Positions 30,234-38,818 are shown, counted from the stretch's first letter. The stretch: 39,611 nucleotides of DNA from an uncultured Oscillospiraceae bacterium (GCA_910587335.1 CAJUMG010000018.1:1-39611), one strand, 5' to 3'. The notes: generated by a model not told the origin, from the sequence alone. Numbers and translations are program-made.

Positions 30234-30878
30234 TTACCAATCATATGCAAAAGTAGTAAAAATCCATTTTCCATCGACTTTCTGGCAGACGAACTCATAA
30301 CGCTGATTTTTTTCCAAATCTTCGCTACCTGAAACAGTGGCGGATAGACGGACCGAAGAATCGGTAGACTCTTCAACAGAAAAAGTGATATCTGTTAAAG
30401 ATACCACATAAATTTCTTGGGGTACAAGCATATAAAGCGCACCGTCAATATCCTTGCAAACCGGATACCGTTCCAACAGCTGGCCGGTAATTTCCTCAGA
30501 AAAAAAGTTGCTTAGATAATCCTTCATTTGCGCATAACTAGAAAAATAAGGGCTATCCACAAGCTGAAAGGTTTCTTCCTCGCCTGTTTCTGGATTCACC
30601 TCTACCCGCGTCTGCTCCGCTAAAGGCATGCTGCCCAATGCAAACCAGCTGTAAATCTCCAGCACCGGTCCAATTAGCTCTTCAGCAGATTGATTGATCG
30701 GATTCCCCAGCCCTTCAGAGACATCCGCCGAATCGAATGACGCGCCTGATTTTTCCCAAATAGACAGCGTAGCTGGTGGGAGGCTCACCTCCGGGAAGCT
30801 TGGGGATGAAATTCGGCCGCACCCAGAAAAGGAAAACATCAACGCCAAAAAGGGTAGCAAAGCGACGTAGCGTTTCAC
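30234..30878 (-). CDS. uncharacterised lipoprotein
   Basis: A 214-residue predicted lipoprotein. The signal MKRYVALLPFLALMFSFSGC ends in a lipobox Cys at residue 20. A low-complexity, Pro/Ser-rich linker leads to a folded domain (about 60-214) whose last strands, YEFVCQKVDGKWIFTTFAYDW, resemble the end of NTF2-like or DUF4829-type domains, but I cannot name the family. The start is GTG at 30878 with AAAGGAGG 7 bases upstream. It lies downstream on the same strand direction as nfnAB's start region but ends before their promoter, so it is a separate unit, divergent from tetR. Confidence 0.8.
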   Translation of the reverse strand: MKRYVALLPFLALMFSFSGCGRISSPSFPEVSLPPATLSIWEKSGASFDSADVSEGLGNPINQSAEELIGPVLEIYSWFALGSMPLAEQTRVEVNPETGEEETFQLVDSPYFSSYAQMKDYLSNFFSEEITGQLLERYPVCKDIDGALYMLVPQEIYVVSLTDITFSVEESTDSSVRLSATVSGSEDLEKNQRYEFVCQKVDGKWIFTTFAYDW

Positions 30879-30966
30879 AAAAAAACCTCCTTTACAATTT
30901 AAAACATACTATATCCTAGACTTTTTCTTCCCAAAATGCAATGGATTTTGGCCAGCTCCAAGAAGT

Positions 30967-31094
30967 ATTCACAAAATTGTTAGACCTTTGTAAAAAAGGA
31001 ATGCGATTCTTCTTTTTTCGGATGATCAGGCTTCTTTTTGGATAGTAATACTCTCATTTTTGTTTTCTGATCTTTCTTTTTTTATTCACAAAAT
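30967..31094. repeat. two copies of TATTCACAAAAT in the intergenic region
   Basis: TATTCACAAAAT occurs at 30967-30978 and again at 31083-31094, 116 bp apart, in the AT-rich region between the lipoprotein gene and tetR. The second copy lies just before the tetR -35. It may be regulatory or chance. I see no gene in 30879-31175. Confidence 0.4.
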
Positions 31095-31099
31095 GTTTA

Positions 31100-31128
31100 T
31101 TGACTCAAACTTTCTCTTGGGATATGCT
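31100..31128 (+). promoter_or_regulatory. promoter of tetR-RND operon
   Basis: TTGACT (31100-31105), a 17-bp spacer and TATGCT (31123-31128). Confidence 0.7.
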
Positions 31129-31141
31129 AAGAGCTGGTTAT

Positions 31142-31158
31142 TGTGACACCCTGTCACA
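31142..31158 (+). promoter_or_regulatory. palindromic operator for the TetR regulator
   Basis: TGTGACACCCTGTCACA is a perfect 7-bp inverted repeat around CCC, about 14 bp past the -10 and 18 bp before the tetR start. Bound repressor would block its own operon. Confidence 0.7.
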
Positions 31159-31175
31159 GTCAAAGGAGGAGCTCC

Positions 31176-31784
31176 ATGCCGACCAGTACCTTTTACCGCT
31201 TACCGCGGGAAAAACGTCAAAAATTGATAGATGCAATTCATCAGGAGCTTTTGCGTGTTCCCTACGAAGAAATCTCTATCAATAAAATTATCCAGAATGC
31301 AAACATTTCCCGCGGGAGCTTCTATCAGTATTTTGCCGACAAAAATGACATGATGCAGACAATTTTAGGGGACTTTCAAAAACGAATACAGGAAATTTCA
31401 AAGGAAAGCCTTCGCGAGCACAGGGGAGACCCATTTGCACTGGTACAGGACATTTTTGAATTGTTCTGCCGTGTTTCCGCTCATACCAACCTATATCTGC
31501 TGTACCAAAATCTACTCGCCGGTTTAAAAATAAAGGATGAGCGCATTGCCTATCCTCCCTTTTGCCTACATAAGGAGCAGGATAATGGGATTACATCTTA
31601 TGTTAACGTTTCTTTGTTGGATTTAAGGCAGTCAGAGGATTTATACGACTGTGTTGAAATCTTGGCAAGTCAACTGAAATGGGCGGTGGCGGAATTCTTC
31701 TCCGACCCAGACCGCAAGGACGAAATTATCGCAAGCTTTCGAAATAAAATTGCCATCCTTCGACGCGGAATGGCGCCCAAATAG
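31176..31784 (+). CDS. TetR/AcrR family transcriptional regulator
   Basis: A 202-residue TetR-type repressor. The N-terminal HTH is clear: REKRQKLIDAIHQELLRVPY, then ISINKIIQNANISRGSFYQYFADKNDMM (given as ISINKIIQNANISRG and SFYQYFADKNDMM, about residues 30-57). The rest is the helical ligand domain, which is not informative about the ligand. ATG at 31176 follows AAGGAGG by 6-7 bases; earlier in-frame starts lack a ribosome site and would include the operator. The RND exporter starts 12 bases downstream, so the regulator probably controls its own operon through the palindrome at 31142-31158 in response to an exported compound. Confidence 0.93.
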   Translation: MPTSTFYRLPREKRQKLIDAIHQELLRVPYEEISINKIIQNANISRGSFYQYFADKNDMMQTILGDFQKRIQEISKESLREHRGDPFALVQDIFELFCRVSAHTNLYLLYQNLLAGLKIKDERIAYPPFCLHKEQDNGITSYVNVSLLDLRQSEDLYDCVEILASQLKWAVAEFFSDPDRKDEIIASFRNKIAILRRGMAPK

Positions 31785-31795
31785 GAGGAATGTAG

Positions 31796-34700
31796 ATGTT
31801 TGCTAAATTCAGTGTTAAAAAGCCTTTAACCGTTTTTGTAGCGGTTATTTTGGTGCTCATTTTAGGGTTTGTCTCCTTTACAAGCATGACCCCTGATCTT
31901 TTACCAAATATGGATTTTCCCATGACAATACTGATGACTACATATCCTGGCGCATCTCCCGAAGAGGTGGAGGCCATCGTTACAAAGCCGCTGGAGCAGT
32001 CCATGTCCACACTGGAAAACATCAATCATGTATCCTCCAGCTCCAGCGAAAACTATTCGCTTATTGTTTTGGAATTTAACGATAATGCCAATATGGACGC
32101 TGTTTCGGTAGATATCCGGGAAAAAATTTCCTTAATCGAGGGCTCTTGGCCCGAAATGGTGGGAACGCCGTACCTGATGAAAATCAATCCCAATATTCTT
32201 CCGGTTATGATCGCCGCCGTTGATCTGGACGGAGAAGATACGGCGGGTCTGACCAGCTTTTTAAACGACACATTGATGAATAAGCTGGAAGGCGTTTCCG
32301 GCGTTGCCAGCATTTCTGTCAGCGGCGCGATCGAAAAACAGATTAACGTGCTGCTTTCTCAAAAAAAGATTGATGCTGTCAACGAAAAAATGCAGGCTGC
32401 TTTAGCGGACAAATTTGACAAAGCGGATGCTGAGCTGTCTGATGCCAAGCAGGAGCTGCAAAACGGCAAATGGGAGCTACAAAATGGCCATGAAACCTTG
32501 CGGGAAGAGATGGGAAAAGCCGAAGGCGAAATTTATTCCGGCAAGGCGCAGCTGGATACGGCAGATATGGCTATATCTGCCGCACTGGATCAGGCAGACG
32601 AGCAGCTTCCGGAACTAAAAAAGCAAAAGAGCAAAATGGATCAGCTAATCGCCGCACTGGATCAGCTGGAAGCCGCCGAGGCCGCCTTTAACGCACAGAT
32701 CGCCGCTATAGAAGCGCGTGAGGACTTAACCCAGGAGGAGAAGGATGCCGCTATTGCCCAAATCACCTCCAGCGTGGAATATCACCAGGTACAGATGGGC
32801 TTAGAGCAGATCGATGCCGCGCTGGATGAAATGGGGTTAGACCGCCAATCGGTTCGCGCCACAGCTGCGGTACTGGACAAAAGTGTTACCGGCATTGAGG
32901 ATGCTATAGCGTACCTGGAGGACACACAAGGAGATTTGGCTGACGGAAAAATCACTTTGGCAGATGCTGTCCAGCAGATGAACGAGAAAAAGGCCGACGC
33001 CGAATGGGAAATCTATAGCGCTTTGGTCAAAATTCTGGTGGGAGAAACCTCTCTGGATAGTGCGCAACAGCAGTTGGATGACGCCCGCTCCGAAGCTGAA
33101 AAAACCGACCTGGGAGATACTTTGACAATGGACATGGTCTCACAGATCCTGACCGCTCAAAACTTCTCCATGCCGGCCGGATATATCACCGAAAGCGGAG
33201 TCGACTATCTGGTCCGGGTTGGGGACAAAATCTCCGATGTGGAAGAGATGCGGAGCCTTTTGCTGTTCGATCCAAAAATCGAGGGAATGGACCCGATTTA
33301 TCTGCGGGATGTGGCGGACATCTTTGTTTCGGATAATGCTGCGGAAACCTATGCCAAAATGGGGGAAAACGACGGCGTCATACTCTCTTTTAACAAGCAG
33401 TCTAACTACGCCACAGCCGAAGTAACCGAGAACCTGCAAAAACGATTTGACCAGCTTTCTCAGGAATACGAGGGGCTTCACTTCACCGCTTTGATGGACC
33501 AGGGAGACTATATCCACCTGATTGTCAATTCCGTATTGGAAAACCTTGCTTTCGGCGCGGTGCTGGCCATCATCATCCTATTCTTTTTCCTCAAGGATAT
33601 CAAACCCACCTCCATTATTGCCGTGTCTATTCCCGTGAGTGTCATTTTCGCCATTGTACTGATGTATTTTTCCGGCGTTACTTTGAACATGATCTCCCTA
33701 TCCGGCCTTGCCGTAGGTGTCGGTATGCTGGTAGATAACTCGGTGGTCGTCATCGAAAACATCTACCGGCTGCGCAATAAAGGCTATACCGCCACCCAGG
33801 CTGCTGTCTCTGGGGCGACACAGGTGGCGGCAGCCATTACCTCTTCCACCTTGACAACCGTCTGCGTATTCCTGCCTATTGTGTTTGTCCAGGGAATTAC
33901 CCGGCAGCTGTTTACGGATATGGCTTTAACCATCGCCTATTCCCTGCTGGCCAGCTTGATTGTTGCGCTGACCGTTGTACCCGCTATGGCGCAGCGGACT
34001 TTACGTAAAAATAGCCCCAAGGAACACAAATGGTTTGATAAGCTGCAAACGGTTTACGAAAAAGCCCTCCGGTGGGCGCTGCATAAAAAATGGATCGTTC
34101 TTTCCGGAACGCTGGCGCTTTTGATTCTCAGCTTTGTTTGGTCCATAAGCCGCGGTTTTTCTTTCATGCCCAGCATTGACAGCGCTCAGATCAACTTGGA
34201 ATTACAGATGCCGGAGGACGCAACCTTGGAGGAAACTGCTGCGGTTTCCGATACAATCATCGAGCGGGTAAATGCCATAGAAGATGTCAAGACGGTTGGC
34301 GCCATGCTCTCCAGTGGAACAAACAGCATGTTGGGGTTGGGCGGCGCCGGCGAAGATGTGACCAATGTTAGTATGTATATTCTTTTAGAGGATAACGTTT
34401 CCCGTTCCGTATCCGAGATATCCGCCCAGATTCAAGAGGTCTGCGCCGATTTAGAAGGTGAAATCACCGTGTCCGGCTCTTCTGACATGAGTAGCATGAT
34501 GACCGCTATGAGTGGTTCCGGCGTCAGCATTAACCTATATGGTGATAACCTGGATCAGCTCCAGCAAACTGCCCGGGAAATTGCGTCTATTTTAGAACGG
34601 GTGGATGGCATTTCCGAAGTGGATGCCGGTATCGGCGATTCTACACCGGAACTGCGTATCACGGTTAATAAGCAAAAAGCTATGGAGAATGGGCTGACGG

Positions 34701-35635
34701 TCGCCCAGGTATACGCTGAAATCTCTGGTATCATGAAAAGCGAGACTACTTCCACCTCTTTGAGTCTGGAAAACAGTGATGTGAATGTGGTCATTATCAA
34801 CGGTTCTGCCGAACAAATCAGCCGGGAAGAGATCGAAAATCACGCTTTTACGGTAACGGATCAGGAAGGAAACGAGTCTGAGATTCTTTTAAGGGACATT
34901 GCTTCTTTCACCGACACCCAATCCTTAAGCACCATCCAAAGGGATGCGCAGCGCCGTTATTTGACCATCTCCGCTTCTTTGCAAGAGGGCCACAACGTCA
35001 GCTTGGTCGCCTCTGCCGCGCAAAAAGCGCTGGCAGATTATAAGCTCCCGGACGGATTTTCCCTTGAGTTTGCCGGCGAAAACGAAACTATTATGGAATC
35101 CATTATCGAGCTTTTAAAAATGCTGCTCATGGCCGTGGCATTTATTTACTTAATTATGGTCGCACAATTTCAGTCTTTAAAGTCGCCGTTCATCGTGTTG
35201 TTTACAATTCCGCTGGCCTTTACCGGCGGCTTGTTGGGCCTGATGTTTTGTGGAATGGAGATCAGCGTTATATCTATGATCGGTTTTGTCATGCTGGCAG
35301 GCATTATCGTTAACAACGGTATTGTACTGATTGACTATGTCAACCAGCTTAGGACCGAGGGTACCCCCAAATTCGAAGCGCTGGTGGAAGCTGGCGTCAC
35401 CCGCCTGCGGCCAATTCTGATGACCACCCTCACGACCGTTTTGGGATTGTCTACAATGGCGTTAGGCATTGGTTCCGGCGCGCAGATGATGCAGCCGGTG
35501 GCAGTTGTCTGTATCGGTGGACTTTTGTACGCTACCCTGATGACCCTGTTCGTCGTCCCCGCTTTATATGACATTATGAATAAAAAAGAAATCCGTGTGG
35601 TTTCCGAAGAAGAGCTGCAGCTGGTTCAGGAATAA
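31796..35635 (+). CDS. RND family efflux transporter with a large coiled-coil insertion
   Basis: A 1279-residue RND (ACR_tran/SwrC-like) exporter. TM1 lies at about 13-32, followed by the porter entry PDLLPNMDFPMTILMTTYPG. The first transmembrane bundle (about 580-760) contains VGVGMLVDNSVVVIENIYRL (about 638-657), the second bundle lies near 1100-1265, and the repeat loop starts at FMPSIDSAQINLELQMPEDA. Length exceeds the usual 1020-1060 because about 240 helical residues (about 190-438, with repeats such as AELSDAKQELQNGKWELQNG) interrupt the porter element between QINVLLSQKKIDA and LTMDMVSQILTAQNFSMPAG. No adaptor or TolC gene lies nearby. ATG at 31796 has AGGAGG 6 bases upstream. Substrate unknown; multidrug or lipid-like export is likely. 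Confidence 0.93.
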   Translation: MFAKFSVKKPLTVFVAVILVLILGFVSFTSMTPDLLPNMDFPMTILMTTYPGASPEEVEAIVTKPLEQSMSTLENINHVSSSSSENYSLIVLEFNDNANMDAVSVDIREKISLIEGSWPEMVGTPYLMKINPNILPVMIAAVDLDGEDTAGLTSFLNDTLMNKLEGVSGVASISVSGAIEKQINVLLSQKKIDAVNEKMQAALADKFDKADAELSDAKQELQNGKWELQNGHETLREEMGKAEGEIYSGKAQLDTADMAISAALDQADEQLPELKKQKSKMDQLIAALDQLEAAEAAFNAQIAAIEAREDLTQEEKDAAIAQITSSVEYHQVQMGLEQIDAALDEMGLDRQSVRATAAVLDKSVTGIEDAIAYLEDTQGDLADGKITLADAVQQMNEKKADAEWEIYSALVKILVGETSLDSAQQQLDDARSEAEKTDLGDTLTMDMVSQILTAQNFSMPAGYITESGVDYLVRVGDKISDVEEMRSLLLFDPKIEGMDPIYLRDVADIFVSDNAAETYAKMGENDGVILSFNKQSNYATAEVTENLQKRFDQLSQEYEGLHFTALMDQGDYIHLIVNSVLENLAFGAVLAIIILFFFLKDIKPTSIIAVSIPVSVIFAIVLMYFSGVTLNMISLSGLAVGVGMLVDNSVVVIENIYRLRNKGYTATQAAVSGATQVAAAITSSTLTTVCVFLPIVFVQGITRQLFTDMALTIAYSLLASLIVALTVVPAMAQRTLRKNSPKEHKWFDKLQTVYEKALRWALHKKWIVLSGTLALLILSFVWSISRGFSFMPSIDSAQINLELQMPEDATLEETAAVSDTIIERVNAIEDVKTVGAMLSSGTNSMLGLGGAGEDVTNVSMYILLEDNVSRSVSEISAQIQEVCADLEGEITVSGSSDMSSMMTAMSGSGVSINLYGDNLDQLQQTAREIASILERVDGISEVDAGIGDSTPELRITVNKQKAMENGLTVAQVYAEISGIMKSETTSTSLSLENSDVNVVIINGSAEQISREEIENHAFTVTDQEGNESEILLRDIASFTDTQSLSTIQRDAQRRYLTISASLQEGHNVSLVASAAQKALADYKLPDGFSLEFAGENETIMESIIELLKMLLMAVAFIYLIMVAQFQSLKSPFIVLFTIPLAFTGGLLGLMFCGMEISVISMIGFVMLAGIIVNNGIVLIDYVNQLRTEGTPKFEALVEAGVTRLRPILMTTLTTVLGLSTMALGIGSGAQMMQPVAVVCIGGLLYATLMTLFVVPALYDIMNKKEIRVVSEEELQLVQE

Positions 35636-35668
35636 TCCCTTTCCGGTTATCTCCTCTGCCTGAAATAG

Positions 35669-35699
35669 CCTGCCAAATCATTTTGGCAGGTTATTTTTT
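35669..35699 (+). terminator. terminator of the RND operon
   Basis: CCTGCCAAA ... TTTGGCAGG hairpin followed by TTATTTTTTGG. Confidence 0.85.
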
Positions 35700-35771
35700 G
35701 GTTTTGCATACCCTTTATACTGCACCTTTCACCCGGAATTTCCTTATTTTTTCTCCACAGGGAAAAGATAC

Positions 35772-35800
35772 TTGACAAAAGGAATTCTATATCATAGTAT
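35772..35800 (+). promoter_or_regulatory. promoter of the smsCB-like operon
   Basis: TTGACA (35772-35777), a 17-bp spacer and TAGTAT (35795-35800). Confidence 0.7.
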
Positions 35801-35804
35801 ATAG
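35787..35804 (+). promoter_or_regulatory. dyad overlapping the -10 of the Fe-S assembly promoter
   Basis: CTATATCATAGTATATAG has perfect CTATAT/ATATAG arms around 6 bp, covering the -10 box. It may be an operator, for example for an Rrf2-type Fe-S regulator, although no regulator gene is adjacent. Confidence 0.4.
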
Positions 35805-35871
35805 CTAGGAAAAATTCGTCAGCAAAATCTATTTTCAGCTTTTGCCGGCCCATCATAAAAGGAGAAAAAAT

Positions 35872-36603
35872 ATGCTTGTACTGGAACATCTCGCTTGGGG
35901 ATTGCCGGATGGCGAGCCCATTTTAAAAGATATTACCCTCACCCTTCCCACCGGAAAGCTTATCGTAGTAACCGGCCCAAATGGCGGAGGAAAAACCAGT
36001 CTCGCAAAGCTTATTGCCGGACTGGAAACACCTTCTTCTGGGCATATTTTCCTAGATGGCGAAGAGATTACCAGTTTAGATATCACCCAACGGGCGAGAA
36101 AAGGCATTGCCTATGCATTTCAGCAGCCGGTTCACTTTAAAGGACTTTCTGTTCAGGATCTGTTGGAATTAGCTGCTGAAAGAAAGCTTTCCGAAGATGA
36201 ACTGTGCACTATTTTGGGACAGGTTGGCCTTTGTGCCCAGGATTATAAAAATAGGCAGGTAGACGCCAGTCTTTCCGGCGGCGAAAGCAAACGCATTGAA
36301 ATCGCCACAGTGCTTGCGCGGAAAAATGCGGGTCTTTTGATTTTTGATGAACCGGAAGCAGGCATCGACCTTTGGAGTTTTTCCGGTTTGATTGACGCTT
36401 TCCAGCGCATCCAGGCCAAAAAGCAAACTTCCGCGCTGATTATATCCCACCAGGAACGCATTTTGCAGATTGCCGATGAAATTGTCGTGATCGCTGGCGG
36501 AAAAGTCCGCACTGCCGGTCCCCGGGAGGAAATCCTCCCCACCCTGCTGAAAGAAGAAAAAGCCGGACGCTGTCCACTGGAAAGGGGGAACTCTTATGAA
36601 TAA
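35872..36603 (+). CDS. smsC: SufC-type ATPase of a two-gene SUF-like Fe-S assembly system
   Basis: A 243-residue SufC-like ATPase that works with SufB/D-type scaffolds in Fe-S cluster assembly. Walker A is GPNGGGKTS (about residues 36-44), the Q-loop region is AFQQPVHFKGLS (about 82-93), the signature is SLSGGESKRIEIATV (about 134-148), Walker B is LLIFDEPEAGIDLWSF (about 156-171), and the switch His is in IISHQERIL. ATG at 35872 has AAGGAG 7 bases upstream. The next gene, a SufB/D-like protein, overlaps by 8 bases. There is no SufS, SufU or second SufB/D, which fits the short SmsCB type described as a SUF-like minimal system. Confidence 0.88.
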   Translation: MLVLEHLAWGLPDGEPILKDITLTLPTGKLIVVTGPNGGGKTSLAKLIAGLETPSSGHIFLDGEEITSLDITQRARKGIAYAFQQPVHFKGLSVQDLLELAAERKLSEDELCTILGQVGLCAQDYKNRQVDASLSGGESKRIEIATVLARKNAGLLIFDEPEAGIDLWSFSGLIDAFQRIQAKKQTSALIISHQERILQIADEIVVIAGGKVRTAGPREEILPTLLKEEKAGRCPLERGNSYE

Positions 36604-37516
36604 GATTACCGAAGCGCTATTGGAACTGGTTTCTGACTGGAAAGGGGCTTTTTCCGGCGCATATAACATCCGCGAGGATGGTGTCTGCGCTGGGCGGCAA
36701 TCCTCTGAGCATATCAAAATCGAGTCCAAAGAGGGAGCGCCCGGTCTGGTCATCCATATTGCTCCGTATACAAAAAATGAAACCGTTTATATTCCCGCCT
36801 GTGTAACCCACAGCGATGTAAACGATTTGGTCTACAATGATTTTTATGTGGGCGAAGGGGCGGATGTTACCATCGTAGCCGGTTGCGGCGTTCATTCCGA
36901 TGGTGAGGAGGAAGCACGCCACAATGGTATCCACCGGTTCTTTGTGGAAAAAGGTGCGCATGTACTTTACCAGGAAAAGCATGCGGGCTCCGGAACTGGG
37001 GCTGGCCTTCGCCGCATTGACCCGGTCAGTGATATCCATCTGGCAGAGGATGCTGTGCTGGAGATGGATACAGTACAAATTGGCGGTGTTGACCGAACCG
37101 ACCGAAAAACCACCGCGCAGCTGGCGGATCGGGCCCGCCTGATTATTCATGAAAGCATTCTTACCGAAGAGGAGCAGACGGCGAAAAGCGATTTTTCCGT
37201 TTCGATCGACGGTGAGGATGCGGCGGTAGACCTGGTATCTCGTTCGGTTGCGAAAGGCCATTCCCATCAGGACTATCATTCTCGCATTCTGGGCAATAAT
37301 CGTTGTACTGGCCATTCAGAATGCGATGCTATCCTAGTAGGTTCCGGCCAGGTGAATGCCGCACCAGAGCTTTTCGCCGGGCATATTGATGCTTCTTTGA
37401 TTCATGAGGCCGCTATTGGCAAAATCGCCGGCGAACAGATTATCAAGCTGCGCACCCTGGGGCTTACCGAGGAGGAAGCGGAAGAACGGATTATCCAGGG
37501 CTTTTTACAAAATTAA
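36596..37516 (+). CDS. smsB: SufB/SufD-family scaffold of a two-gene SUF-like system
   Basis: A 306-residue SufBD-core protein, shorter than SufB (about 465) or SufD (about 420) and therefore of the minimal type. The right-handed beta-helix core is recognisable from HIAPYTKNETVYIPACV onward to AKGHSHQDYHSRILGNNRCT (about residues 220-240) and GHIDASLIHEAAIGKIAGEQ (about 262-281), the equivalents of SufB blocks near its cluster site. A Cys occurs in CTGHSECDAIL and another in VAGCGVHSDG; which bind iron is unknown. ATG at 36596 lies inside the smsC 3' end with AAGGGGG 7 bases upstream, so the two are translationally coupled. Confidence 0.87.
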   Translation: MNKITEALLELVSDWKGAFSGAYNIREDGVCAGRQSSEHIKIESKEGAPGLVIHIAPYTKNETVYIPACVTHSDVNDLVYNDFYVGEGADVTIVAGCGVHSDGEEEARHNGIHRFFVEKGAHVLYQEKHAGSGTGAGLRRIDPVSDIHLAEDAVLEMDTVQIGGVDRTDRKTTAQLADRARLIIHESILTEEEQTAKSDFSVSIDGEDAAVDLVSRSVAKGHSHQDYHSRILGNNRCTGHSECDAILVGSGQVNAAPELFAGHIDASLIHEAAIGKIAGEQIIKLRTLGLTEEEAEERIIQGFLQN

Positions 37517-37518
37517 AA

Positions 37519-37775
37519 CAATCTTATGGCAATCTTTGCCGTACCTATCTCCAAGGACATCGGCCCGAACTGTGGATGGTACTGGTGAGCAATGGCACAG
37601 CAGCAGAATATTTGAAAAGGATCAAACAAGCGGCAGAGCGGCGTATAGACGCGCTTCTGGCACAGATAATGAAAGCTGCTGGCGTGACCCCCGTGATCAG
37701 ATGACGTGGGTAAGATTGGTGAACAGCTGTAAATCTCGGATTGAAGAAATGATCTTTGCAGAGCTCATGTATACT
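37519..37775 (+). pseudogene. tnpV: TnpV-like transposon protein remnant (frameshifted)
   Basis: The frame at 37519 reads SYGNLCRTYLQGHRPELWMV and continues to AERRIDALLAQIMKAAGVT, stopping at 37702. A second frame from 37686 reads DQMTWVRLVNSCKSRIEEMI then FAELMYT. Together these match the order of TnpV, the small protein of Tn4451-type transposons (RKxYLxEHRPxLY, then AADQMAWVxxMN and AEExVLxELVY). The break in frame and missing N-terminus show a decayed copy. It starts three bases after the smsB stop. Confidence 0.75.
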
Positions 37776-37777
37776 CG

Positions 37778-37816
37778 AAAATGCACCCCTGGAAAGCTAT
37801 TCCAAGGGTGCATTTT
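37778..37816 (-). terminator. terminator of the lysR gene
   Basis: AAAATGCACCC ... GGGTGCATTTT forms a long stem that spans the lysR stop codon, with a T-run on the minus strand; it is symmetrical and could also stop plus-strand transcription. Confidence 0.7.
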
Positions 37817-38693
37817 CTATACTGTAGTATTTTTTCATCTCGTTCAATAGCACCTCGGCCGCCGGACTGAACACCTGATATTTTTTCCAAACAACATACA
37901 GCTTCGTTTCCAGCGCAGGGGTCAGCGGCCGAAAGCACAGGTCGCTCTCCTCACTGGTGTCCACCAGCTTGTCAAAGGTCAGTACATACCCAAGTCCTTC
38001 CCGTGCCATCACGCTACCGTTATAGGTCAGATTGAGGGTCACAGTAATGTGCAGCTGGTCTACTGCCTCTCCGAACAGCTTGGGTATATCCTCCCGAAGC
38101 CCCTGCCTGGATACAATGAGAGGCAGACTCAAAAGGTCGTCAATGCAGACGGCCTTTTTTTGTGCCAGCGGTGCGTCCTTTCGCATGACCACACCCCAGA
38201 TATCCGCCCCCGGAAGCTCCAAATAATTGTATTTTGACAGGTCAACCGCTTGGGCAATCACCGCAAAATCCAATAGTCCCCGATCCAGTCGCTCTGCCAG
38301 ATCATTGGTATCGCCGCTGTACAGGTGAACCCGTATGCCCGGGCACCGCGTTTGCACCGCCTTGACCTGCCGGGCCAGATGCTTGATGCCATCCGACTCC
38401 GCACAACCAATGTGGATATCCCCGCCGGTAATCTCGCCCAGGGACTTGAACTCTTCTTCCGTTTTATCCACCATATCCAAAATGTCCTCCGCCCGTTTGC
38501 GCAGGAGCATCCCCTCATCGGTCAGCCGGACACTGAAGCTGCTGCGGACAAAGAGCTTTTTTCCCAGTTCACGCTCCAAGTCCTTGAGTTGCTTGGACAG
38601 GGTGGGCTGGGATATGTGTAGCCGCTCAGCCGCGTGGGTCACACTGCCTTCCCGCGCTACTTCCAAAAAGTAGCGCAATACTCGGATTTCCAT
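37797..38693 (-). CDS. LysR family transcriptional regulator
   Basis: A 298-residue LysR-type regulator. The winged HTH has RVLRYFLEVAREGSVTHAAE and RLHISQPTLSKQLKDLERELG (given as RLHISQPTLSKQLKD and LERELG, residues 4-44). The C-terminal periplasmic-binding-like effector domain (about 90-290) contains DIHIGCAESDGIKHLARQ and SRQGLREDIPKL. The inducer is unknown. ATG at 38693 has GGAGGTG 5 bases upstream. It is divergent from the small helical protein and hydrolase genes, sharing a 125-bp region with a palindrome, the classical arrangement in which a LysR protein represses itself and activates the divergent operon. Confidence 0.95.
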   Translation of the reverse strand: MEIRVLRYFLEVAREGSVTHAAERLHISQPTLSKQLKDLERELGKKLFVRSSFSVRLTDEGMLLRKRAEDILDMVDKTEEEFKSLGEITGGDIHIGCAESDGIKHLARQVKAVQTRCPGIRVHLYSGDTNDLAERLDRGLLDFAVIAQAVDLSKYNYLELPGADIWGVVMRKDAPLAQKKAVCIDDLLSLPLIVSRQGLREDIPKLFGEAVDQLHITVTLNLTYNGSVMAREGLGYVLTFDKLVDTSEESDLCFRPLTPALETKLYVVWKKYQVFSPAAEVLLNEMKKYYSIENAPLE

Positions 38694-38711
38694 TTCTTCA
38701 CCTCCATAGTG

Positions 38712-38740
38712 AGTATATCACGCTATATTATTCTATTCAA
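38712..38740 (-). promoter_or_regulatory. promoter of lysR
   Basis: Minus-strand TTGAAT (38740-38735), a 17-bp spacer and TATACT (38717-38712). The -35 lies inside the palindromic operator. Confidence 0.65.
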
Positions 38741-38746
38741 GAATAA
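38728..38746 (+). promoter_or_regulatory. LysR-type operator between divergent genes
   Basis: TTATTCTATTCAAGAATAA is a palindrome with 6-bp arms containing a T-N11-A LysR box. Its centre is about 65 bp before the predicted start of the divergent operon and it covers the lysR -35. Confidence 0.65.
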
Positions 38747-38767
38747 CATGATATAGAAACAAAGTAT

Positions 38768-38796
38768 TTGCTATTTCTTTGTGAATGCCCTATCAT
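38768..38796 (+). promoter_or_regulatory. promoter of the small helical protein-hydrolase operon
   Basis: TTGCTA (38768-38773), a 17-bp spacer and TATCAT (38791-38796). The transcript would start near 38803, giving a very short leader before the ribosome site at 38805. Confidence 0.5.
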
Positions 38797-38818
38797 AACA
38801 GCATGGGGAGGTGATGAT

